Source of the DNA: DASYRM01 sp036004405
GTDB taxonomy: Bacteria > Acidobacteriota > Vicinamibacteria > Vicinamibacterales > UBA2999
DNA: 64,000 nt
Direction: 5' to 3'
NCBI GenBank assembly: GCA_036004405.1
Contig: DASYRM010000133.1
Span: 92,382-156,381, forward strand
Below the pieces are notes generated by a model. It saw only the letters and a program-made list of their open reading frames with translations, had not been told where the DNA came from and made no database searches. Every line of letters begins with the position of its first letter. Position 1 is the stretch's first letter. Of this stretch, positions 57,682-64,000 are shown one piece after another. The translations under genes were made by a program, and so were the position numbers.

Positions 57682-58564
57682 TCTGCACCTGCTCCCGCAT
57701 CTTCTCGAGCTCGGCCTTCGCGGTGATCACGAGCTGCGACACCCGCAGCCCGTCCGCCTTCGAGCCGATGGTGTTGATCTCGCGGTTCATCTCCTGCAGC
57801 AGGAAATCCAGCTTGCGGCCGCAGGGCTCGGCGTTGTCGGAGAGCGCGCCCCAGTGCAGCAGGTGGCCGCGGAAGCGTGTCACTTCTTCCGAGATGTCGG
57901 ACCTCGCCGCGGCGCGGACGATCTCCTGGGCCACGAGCCCCTCGTCCACCGGCAGCTCGGCTCCGATCTCGCGCACCCGCTCGCGCAGGCGCGCCTCGAC
58001 CCCGGCGCGTCCTTCGAGCGCGGCACCCTCGAGCCCGCCCACGAGGTCGGCGAGAAGCTGCCGGCGGCCGTCGAGATCGGCGCGCAGGTGGTCGCCTTCC
58101 CGCACCCGCATCGCATCCAGGTCGGCGAGCGCCTGCTCGAGTGCCGCTTCGACGCTGGACGCCACCTGCGCTTCGAACGCGGGGTCCGCCTCGACCGGCC
58201 GTTCCCGCACGCTCACCGCCTGCGGCACGCGCAGCAAATCGCCGGGGGTCAGGGTCCCGGACACCAGGCCGCGCTCGCGCGCCCGCTCGATGACCGCCGC
58301 CAGGGCGCTGACGACGTCTTCGTTCAGCTCGACCGTCGGCGCCGGTAGGCTACGCAGCTGGACGGAGATGGCCACCTCGACGCGCCCCCGGGCCAGCCGC
58401 TTCTGGAGCAGCGCCCGCACACGCGGTTCGATCTCGGCCAGGCTTTGCGGAATTCTCAGTTGAATATCGAGAAAACGGTGGTTCACCGTCTTCACCGTGA
58501 CGCCGATGGTGGCGCGTTCGTCTTCGTGCGTCAGCGACGCGAATCCGGTCATCGATTTGATCAT
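57671..58564 (-). CDS. yicC: YicC/YloC-family endoribonuclease
   Basis: The 297-residue product begins with the highly conserved MIKSMTGFASL and has the DUF1732 C-terminus (EEVTRFRGHLLHWG, GRKLDFLLQEMNREINTIGS, KAELEKMREQVQNVE). Relatives are RNA endonucleases that act on small RNAs and mRNAs. It overlaps the transporter gene before it by four bases and gmk after it by 11. Confidence 0.93.
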   Translation of the reverse strand: MIKSMTGFASLTHEDERATIGVTVKTVNHRFLDIQLRIPQSLAEIEPRVRALLQKRLARGRVEVAISVQLRSLPAPTVELNEDVVSALAAVIERARERGLVSGTLTPGDLLRVPQAVSVRERPVEADPAFEAQVASSVEAALEQALADLDAMRVREGDHLRADLDGRRQLLADLVGGLEGAALEGRAGVEARLRERVREIGAELPVDEGLVAQEIVRAAARSDISEEVTRFRGHLLHWGALSDNAEPCGRKLDFLLQEMNREINTIGSKADGLRVSQLVITAKAELEKMREQVQNVE

Positions 58565-60303
58565 GTCGTCGCGGGGCCCGGCTGATCTTCCTGCAGCTGC
58601 AGCTCGTACAGTTTCGCATACGCGCCGCCGGCCGCGAGCAGCTCGTCGTGGGTGCCCACTTCCACGATGCGCCCCTGCTCGAGCACCACGATGGCGTCGG
58701 CCCGCCGCACCGTGGACAGGCGGTGGGCGATGACCAGCGAGGTGCGGTTCCGCATCAGCGTCGACAGCGCCTCCTGCACCAGCATCTCCGACTCGGCGTC
58801 GAGCGACGACGTCGCCTCGTCGAGGATGAGAATCGGCGAATCGCGCAGCAGCGCACGGGCGATGGCGAGGCGCTGCCGCTGGCCGCCCGACAGCCGCTGG
58901 CCGCGCTCACCGATGGCGGTCTCGTAGCCGTCGTCGAGCCCGACGATGAACTCGTGGGCGTGCGCGGCCCGCGCCGCGGCCTCGATGTCGGCACGCGTGG
59001 CCGCCGGCCGCCCGAAGGCGATGTTGGCGGCAATCGTGTCGTCGAAGAGCACGGTTTCCTGCGTCACGATGCCGATCTGGGCGCGCAGCGACGCCAGGGT
59101 GACATCGCGGATATCCACCCCGTCCATCAGGATCGCGCCGCCGGTGACGTCGTAGAACCGGGGCAGCAGGTTCACCAGCGTGGTCTTGCCGGCGCCGCTG
59201 CGGCCGACGATGGCCACCATCTGTCCGGCGGTGACCGTCAGCGACACGCCGCCGAGCGTCTCACCCTCGGCGCCCGCATAGGCGAACTGCACGTCGCGGA
59301 ACTCGATGCCGCGGCCGAACGGCGTGGCCACCGGCGCGCCGGCGCGGTCCTCCACTTCGCTGTGCGTGTCGAGGATGTCGAAGATGCGGTCCGACGCCGC
59401 CAGCGCCTGCTGGATGTTGGCGTTGACGCGGCTCAGCTTCTTGGCCGGCGCGTACATCATGAAGAGCGCCGTAATGAACATCAGGAAGTCGCCTGGCGTC
59501 AGCCGCTTCGACGAGATCTCCTGGCTGCCGATCCACAGCGCGCCCACGAACGCCAGGCCACCCATGAACTCCATGAGCGGCGGCAGCACGCTCAGCGCGC
59601 TCGTCACCCGCATGTTGGTGCGATAGAGGTGGCGCGAGGCCTGCTCGAACTTGTCGGCTTCCCGCCCCTCGGCCCCGAACGCCTTGACGATGCGATGACC
59701 ACTGAAGGCTTCGGCGCTGACGTGCGACATGTGCTCGAGCGCTTCCTGGCTGCGGCGGGTCGTCCGGCGCACGCTCTGCCCGAGCCGCACCAGCGGGTAG
59801 ACCACCAGCGGCGCGCCGGTCAGGCACACGACGGCCAGCCGCGCGTCGGCATAGAACAGCACGGCCGCGTAGCCGACGATCGAGAGCGTCTCGCGCATCA
59901 GGTCGCCCACCGTCTCCGACACCGCGAACTGGATCTGCGCCACGTCGTTGGTGATGCGCGAAAGCAGGCGGCCGGTGGTCTGGCTCGAGAAGAACGCCGC
60001 CGACTGCCGCAGGATGTGGCGGAAGAGCGCGTTGCGCAGGTCCTGGACGACGCGCTGCCCGACGTCGGTCATGAGGTACGACGACAGGTAGGCGCCGATC
60101 CCCTTGAAGAGATACAGGCCGAGCACGGCGGACGCGACGAAGCCGAGCGACTGCCCGGTCGGCAGCACTTCGTCGAAGATCGGTTTGATGAGATAGGCGA
60201 TGCCCGCCGAGGCGACCCCGTAGACGATCATCGCCGCGACCGCACCGGCCAGCCTGACCCGATAGGGCCTGGCGTACTCGAGCAGTCGCAGGAACGCTGT
60301 CAC
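58561..60303 (-). CDS. MsbA-like ABC exporter (lipid A / oligosaccharide flippase type)
   Basis: From the GTG at 60303, which overlaps the glycosyltransferase stop codon, this 580-residue half-transporter has six membrane helices in the first 310 residues. The nucleotide-binding domain has Walker A GRSGAGKTTLV, signature RLSGGQRQRLAIARALL, Walker B ILILDEATSSLDAES and VIAHRLST. It works as a homodimer. Its place among sugar-nucleotide and glycosyltransferase genes favours lipid-linked glycan or lipid A as cargo. Confidence 0.9.
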   Translation of the reverse strand: MTAFLRLLEYARPYRVRLAGAVAAMIVYGVASAGIAYLIKPIFDEVLPTGQSLGFVASAVLGLYLFKGIGAYLSSYLMTDVGQRVVQDLRNALFRHILRQSAAFFSSQTTGRLLSRITNDVAQIQFAVSETVGDLMRETLSIVGYAAVLFYADARLAVVCLTGAPLVVYPLVRLGQSVRRTTRRSQEALEHMSHVSAEAFSGHRIVKAFGAEGREADKFEQASRHLYRTNMRVTSALSVLPPLMEFMGGLAFVGALWIGSQEISSKRLTPGDFLMFITALFMMYAPAKKLSRVNANIQQALAASDRIFDILDTHSEVEDRAGAPVATPFGRGIEFRDVQFAYAGAEGETLGGVSLTVTAGQMVAIVGRSGAGKTTLVNLLPRFYDVTGGAILMDGVDIRDVTLASLRAQIGIVTQETVLFDDTIAANIAFGRPAATRADIEAAARAAHAHEFIVGLDDGYETAIGERGQRLSGGQRQRLAIARALLRDSPILILDEATSSLDAESEMLVQEALSTLMRNRTSLVIAHRLSTVRRADAIVVLEQGRIVEVGTHDELLAAGGAYAKLYELQLQEDQPGPATT

Positions 60304-61010
60304 TCGCCGAACCGGAACTTCAGCAGCACCCAGACCGCGACCACGCCGTCGCGCCAGCCGATCTTCTTCCCCTCGTCGTACCCGCGGCCGTCGTACGAGA
60401 TCGGCACCTCGTACACCCGCAGCTTGCGGCGGAAGATCTTCGCCGTCAGCTCGGGCTCGATGCCGAACCCGTTGGACTCGAGCGTCATCGACCGCAGCAC
60501 GTCCGTCCGCATCACCTTGTAGCAGGTCTCCATGTCGGTGAGCATGGTGTTGTAGAGGACGTTGGTGAGGAGGGTCAGGAACCGGTTGCCCAGGTAGTGG
60601 GTGAACAGAAACACCCGGTGGCGGCCGAGAAACCGTGAGCCGTAGACGACGTCGGCCCGCCCGTCGCAAATGAGCTCGATGAGCTGCGGCAGCTCCTCGG
60701 GCGAGTATTCGAGGTCGGCGTCCTGGATCACCACCAGGTTGCCGGTCACCACCTCGAACCCGCGCCGCAGGGCTGCGCCCTTGCCCTGGTTCCGCTGCTG
60801 CTGCAGCAGCACGAAGCCGAGCTCGGCCTGCAGCGTCGCCAGCCGGTCGCGGGTCCCGTCGGTGGAACAGTCGTCCACGACCACGAGCTCGACGCGCACC
60901 GGCACCTTGAGGACGCGCCGGATGACCTCTTCCACCGTCGCCAGCTCGTTGAAGACCGGCATCACGACCGAGAGCAGGGGATCGTGCAGTTGGCCGCGCA
61001 GTCGTGACAT
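60300..61010 (-). CDS. Family-2 glycosyltransferase, DPM1/polyprenyl-phosphate type
   Basis: From the ATG at 61010 the product has 236 residues with a single GT-A domain: SVVMPVFNELATVEEVI, VVVDDCSTDGT, NQGKGAALRRGFEVVTG and QDADLEYSPEEL. There is no C-terminal membrane domain. This resembles dolichol- or undecaprenyl-phosphate mannosyl- and glucosyltransferases, so it may charge a lipid carrier with a sugar. It overlaps galE by four bases at its start and the transporter at its end. Confidence 0.88.
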   Translation of the reverse strand: MSRLRGQLHDPLLSVVMPVFNELATVEEVIRRVLKVPVRVELVVVDDCSTDGTRDRLATLQAELGFVLLQQQRNQGKGAALRRGFEVVTGNLVVIQDADLEYSPEELPQLIELICDGRADVVYGSRFLGRHRVFLFTHYLGNRFLTLLTNVLYNTMLTDMETCYKVMRTDVLRSMTLESNGFGIEPELTAKIFRRKLRVYEVPISYDGRGYDEGKKIGWRDGVVAVWVLLKFRFGE

Positions 61011-62020
61011 CAGTGTGCCCCGGGGGGAGCCGTCGGACGGCCCTTCTGATGCCAGCGCCAGGCATCGGCGACGATGGTGTCGATCGCGGGCCGCGCCGGC
61101 ACCCAGCCCAGCTCCTCGCGGGCGCGCTGCGCGGACGCGTACAGGACGGCCGGATCGCCGGGCCGCCGCGGCGCGACCGATGACGCCACCGTGCGCCCGC
61201 TCACCCGCTCGACGGCCGCCACGATCTCGCGGACGGACGTCGGGCGCTCGGTGCCCAGGTTGTAGCTCTGCGACGGCCCGCCCGCTTCGAGGCGGCGCAA
61301 CGCGCGGACGTGCGCATCGGCCAGATCGGTCACGTGGATGTAGTCGCGGAGGCAGGTGCCATCCGGCGTCGGATAGTCGGTCCCCATGATCTTGAACTCG
61401 GGACCGCCGGTGGCCGCCTCGATCGCCCGCGGGATGGCGTGGATCTCGGGATAGTGGTCCTCGCCGAGCTCGCCGTCGGGATCGGCGCCGGCAGCGTTGA
61501 AGTAGCGCAGCCGGATGGACCGCAGCCCCCACGCCCGCTCGTAGTGCGGCAGCGCGTGCTCGATGGCCAGCTTGGTCTGGCCGTAGGCGTTGATGGGAGC
61601 GGTGGGGTGCGTCTCACGGATCGGCGTCTCGATCGGCTCGCCGTAGACGGCGCACGTCGACGAGAAGACGAAGCGGCGGCAGGACTCGGCGACCATCGCT
61701 TCGAGCGTCGCCAGCGTGCCCATCACGTTGTTGCGGTAGTAGCCGGCCGGATCAGCCACCGAATCGGACACGTTCAGCCACGCGGCAAAGTGCATGACGG
61801 CCGCCGCGCCGGTGTCGCGGAGCGCACGCCGCACGCCGTCCACGTCGTGAATGTCGCCCTCGATGAGCGGCGCGCCCAGCGCCGCCCAGCGGTGGCCGGC
61901 CGACAGGTTGTCGTAGATGGTTACCCGATACCCGGCCGCCCGCAGCGCCTTGGCGGCGTGGCTGCCGACATAACCGGCGCCGCCGGTCACGAGCACGTGG
62001 GCTGGGTCAGCGGCGGCCAA
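61010..62020 (-). CDS. galE: UDP-glucose 4-epimerase
   Basis: This 336-residue short-chain dehydrogenase-like enzyme has the NAD-binding GGAGYVGSH, the catalytic serine in FSSTCAVYGEP, the YGQTK pair (Tyr and Lys), and the typical later segment YFNAAGADPDGELGEDH. It interconverts UDP-glucose and UDP-galactose and so supplies sugars for the envelope glycans made by its neighbours. It starts 14 nt inside the end of ugd. Confidence 0.94.
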   Translation of the reverse strand: MAAADPAHVLVTGGAGYVGSHAAKALRAAGYRVTIYDNLSAGHRWAALGAPLIEGDIHDVDGVRRALRDTGAAAVMHFAAWLNVSDSVADPAGYYRNNVMGTLATLEAMVAESCRRFVFSSTCAVYGEPIETPIRETHPTAPINAYGQTKLAIEHALPHYERAWGLRSIRLRYFNAAGADPDGELGEDHYPEIHAIPRAIEAATGGPEFKIMGTDYPTPDGTCLRDYIHVTDLADAHVRALRRLEAGGPSQSYNLGTERPTSVREIVAAVERVSGRTVASSVAPRRPGDPAVLYASAQRAREELGWVPARPAIDTIVADAWRWHQKGRPTAPPGAH

Positions 62021-63305
62021 TGGAGTAGTAGGTGAATCCGTTCTGCTTCATCTGGGCCGGAGCAAAGAGGTTGCGGCCGTCGAAGATGACCGGCGTCTTC
62101 ATCAGCGAGCGCATGCGCTCGAAGTCGGGCCGGCGGAACTCGTTCCATTCGGTGACGATGGCCAGCGCGTCGGCGCCCTTCAAGGCGCCGTAGTTGGCGT
62201 CGGCGTAGCTGATGCGCGTGCCGAAGTGCTTCTTGGCCACGCTCATGGCCTCGGGATCGTACACCTGCACCGCGGCCCCGGCGGCGAGCAGCGATTCGAT
62301 GAGCGCAATCGAGGGCGCCTCGCGCATGTCGTCGGTCTTGGGCTTGAAGGCCAGCCCCCACACCGCCACGGTCTTGCCCTTCAAGGTTCCGAAGTGCTTC
62401 TTCATCTTCGAAGTCAGCCGGGTCTTCTGCGAGACGTTGACCGCCTCGACCGCCTTCAGGATGCGGAAGTCGTACTCGGCGTCTTCGGCAAAGCGCATCA
62501 TCGCCTTGACGTCCTTGGGGAAGCAGCTGCCCCCGTAGCCGACGCCGGGAAAGAGGAACGACATGCCGATCCGGCGGTCGGACCCGACCGCGCGCCGCAC
62601 CTGGTCGACGTCGGCGCCGACCGCCTCGCACACGTTGGCCACTTCGTTCATGAAGGAGATGCGCGTGGCCAGCATGGCGTTGGCGGCATACTTGGCGAGC
62701 TCGGCGCTGGCACAGTCCATCACCATGATCGGCGCGTCGGTGCGCGTGAAGGGCGAGTACAGCTCGAGCATCAGCTCCTTCGCACGATCGTCCTCGGCGC
62801 CGATCACGACGCGATCCGGCTTCATGAAGTCCTCGATGGCGGCGCCCTGCTTCAGGAACTCGGGATTGCTCACGACGCTGAAGGGGTGCGTGGTCTCGCG
62901 GCGGATCACTTCGCGTACGCGCTCCGCCGTCCCCACCGGCACGGTGCTCTTGTTGACGATCACCTTGTAGCCGTTCATCGCCTTGGCGACGTCCTTGGCC
63001 ACTACGAGCACGTGCTGCAGGTCGGCGGAACCGTCCTCGCCCTGCGGCGTGCCGACGGCGATGAACACGATCGCCGAATCGCGAACGGCTTTGGGCAGCG
63101 CCGTCGTGAAGGTCAGACGGCCTTCGGACCGGTTCCGGCGCAGCAGCTCCTCGAGGCCCGGCTCATAGATCGGAATCTTCCCTTTGGCCAGCGCGCGCAC
63201 CTTCGACGCGTCGTTGTCCACGCAGACGACGTCGTTCCCGCTTTCCGCGAAGCACACACCCGCCACGAGGCCCACGTATCCCGTCCCGACGACCGCGATT
63301 CGCAT
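62007..63305 (-). CDS. ugd: UDP-glucose 6-dehydrogenase
   Basis: This 432-residue enzyme oxidises UDP-glucose to UDP-glucuronate. NAD motif GTGYVGLVAGVCFAESG, the segment VGTPQGEDGSADL, NPEFLKQGAAIEDF and the catalytic cysteine in GYGGSCFPKD are all present. It is the first gene of the long minus-strand operon ending in priA and competes with galE for UDP-glucose. A 7-bp hairpin lies in its upstream gap. Confidence 0.95.
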   Translation of the reverse strand: MRIAVVGTGYVGLVAGVCFAESGNDVVCVDNDASKVRALAKGKIPIYEPGLEELLRRNRSEGRLTFTTALPKAVRDSAIVFIAVGTPQGEDGSADLQHVLVVAKDVAKAMNGYKVIVNKSTVPVGTAERVREVIRRETTHPFSVVSNPEFLKQGAAIEDFMKPDRVVIGAEDDRAKELMLELYSPFTRTDAPIMVMDCASAELAKYAANAMLATRISFMNEVANVCEAVGADVDQVRRAVGSDRRIGMSFLFPGVGYGGSCFPKDVKAMMRFAEDAEYDFRILKAVEAVNVSQKTRLTSKMKKHFGTLKGKTVAVWGLAFKPKTDDMREAPSIALIESLLAAGAAVQVYDPEAMSVAKKHFGTRISYADANYGALKGADALAIVTEWNEFRRPDFERMRSLMKTPVIFDGRNLFAPAQMKQNGFTYYSIGRR

Positions 63306-63323
63306 GTCTCTCCGTCATGTCAC

Positions 63324-63340
63324 GCGAGGCGTTGCCTCGC
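63324..63340. repeat. Hairpin GCGAGGC-GTT-GCCTCGC between ugd and the GT4 gene
   Basis: This is a perfect 7-bp stem in the 62-bp gap between divergent genes, matching the closing-arm motif (gcgaggc) of the two-hairpin repeats. It could be a repeat relic or an operator. Confidence 0.45.
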
Positions 63341-63367
63341 CAGCCTGACGCTATCATACCGGCTCAG

Positions 63368-64000
63368 ATGCGGGTCATCGTGGACTACCGCCCGGCGCTC
63401 CGTGCCCGCACCGGGGTCGGCGAATACATGCACGAGCTCGTGCGGGCCTACACGGCCTCGCATCCCGCCGACGACGTGGCGGTATTCACCAGCTCGTGGG
63501 CCGATCGCCCCGCCCCGGGCACCGCCGCCGCCATCGGTGCCCGCGTCATCGACCGTCACGTGCCGGTGGCGGCGTTGAACTGGCTGTGGCACCGGGCGGA
63601 GTGGCCGCCGGTCGAATGGCTCGCCGGCGACGCCGACGTGGTGCATTCGGCCCACCCGCTGCTCATCCCGTCCACACGCGCGGCGCGCGTCGTGACGGTC
63701 CACGATCTCTTCTTCCTGTCGCACCCGGAGCAGACCGCCGGCGAAATCCGCCGCGATTACGCCGCGCTCGCGGCGTCGCACGCCCGCCGGGCCGACGCGG
63801 TCATTGCCGTGTCACACTACACGCGGCAGCAGGTGATCGAGCGGCTGGGCGTGGACGCCGATCGTGTCCACGTGTGCTCGTCGGGCGCGCGGGCCTGGGC
63901 GCGGCTCGGCCAGGCGCCGCACGTGCCAGACGGCGGCTACGTGCTGTTCATCGGCACGCTCGAGCCGCGCAAGAACCTCGGCGTGCTGCTCGACGCCTAC
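63368..64000 (+). CDS. GT4-type glycosyltransferase, 3' end beyond the window
   Basis: The ATG at 63368 opens a frame of 211 codons that reaches the window's end without a stop (my own translation). It starts MRVIVDYRPALRARTGVGEY, typical of family-4 (mannosyltransferase-like) enzymes. It continues with a Rossmann-type acceptor domain (DADVVHSAHPLLIP, VVTVHDLFFL, DAVIAVSHYTR) and reaches the hinge motif VLFIGTLEPRKNL; the donor-binding half is missing from the window. It is divergent from ugd and likely belongs to a capsule or O-glycan locus continuing to the right. Confidence 0.9.
   Translation, partial: MRVIVDYRPALRARTGVGEYMHELVRAYTASHPADDVAVFTSSWADRPAPGTAAAIGARVIDRHVPVAALNWLWHRAEWPPVEWLAGDADVVHSAHPLLIPSTRAARVVTVHDLFFLSHPEQTAGEIRRDYAALAASHARRADAVIAVSHYTRQQVIERLGVDADRVHVCSSGARAWARLGQAPHVPDGGYVLFIGTLEPRKNLGVLLDAY

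Overview
The window is GC-rich bacterial chromosomal DNA with short intergenic gaps, no phage genes and no insertion sequences. The best fit is an Acidobacteriota genome, probably Vicinamibacteria-like (an inference). The reasons are nine full-length double-FtsX/MacB permeases of the acidobacterial duplicated orphan permease (ADOP) type, ECF sigma / zinc-finger anti-sigma operons linked to HEAT-repeat and DUF4097 proteins, a DUF5916 outer-membrane-type protein, DUF4382 lipoproteins and a MocR regulator.

Layout. 1-4.7 kb (minus): the N-terminal part of a DUF5916/CBM9 protein, then the operon ECF sigma, HEAT-fused anti-sigma, and two DUF4097 surface proteins. 4.7-9 kb: a phosphopantetheinyl transferase, a winged-helix-like protein, a frameshifted PCMT-like methyltransferase, and an FMN-binding PNPOx-like protein divergent from a MocR regulator. 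9-11.8 kb (minus): a second ECF sigma, anti-sigma, HEAT operon. 12-30.3 kb (plus): ABC cluster A, made of a response regulator with PP2C phosphatase output, a membrane fusion protein, a MacB-type ATPase, six ADOP permeases and the collapsed remnant of a seventh. 30.3-32 kb (minus): a BrnT/BrnA-type toxin-antitoxin pair and a radical SAM protein. 32-43.2 kb: ABC cluster B, made of a divergent ADOP, an ATPase, two more ADOPs, an NtrC-type sigma54 activator and an NtrY-like histidine kinase. 43-49 kb: GNAT acetyltransferase, MerR-TipAS regulator, two DUF4382 lipoproteins with a SYLF protein, a frameshifted DUF892 gene, a DUF6766 membrane protein and an orphan secreted protein. 49-52.8 kb: tRNA-Pro(GGG) with a terminator, a MerR-like regulator with a basic tail, Der GTPase, HU-family protein and a site-2 protease. 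52.8-63.3 kb (minus): one tightly packed run, ugd, galE, GT2, msbA-like, yicC, gmk, coaBC, family-4 uracil-DNA glycosylase, priA. A GT4 glycosyltransferase runs off the right edge.

How the parts work together. The two regulators in clusters A and B have nearly the same receiver domain, and only one histidine kinase is visible. One kinase may therefore feed a sigma54 activator (cluster B) and a PP2C phosphatase (cluster A). Three look-alike -24/-12 elements lie in front of the PP2C regulator, the membrane fusion protein and the cluster-B ATPase. The two ECF operons share a nine-base -35 motif at almost the same distance from their start codons.

Dispersed through the window are GTAG/CTAC-bounded palindromes of REP type, mostly at gene 3' ends. 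Two of them supply stop codons and one sits in frame inside the uracil-DNA glycosylase gene. A separate element of about 80 bp with two hairpins occurs three times, and one copy encodes the C-terminus of Der. All function names rest on motif recognition by eye; no database search was run.
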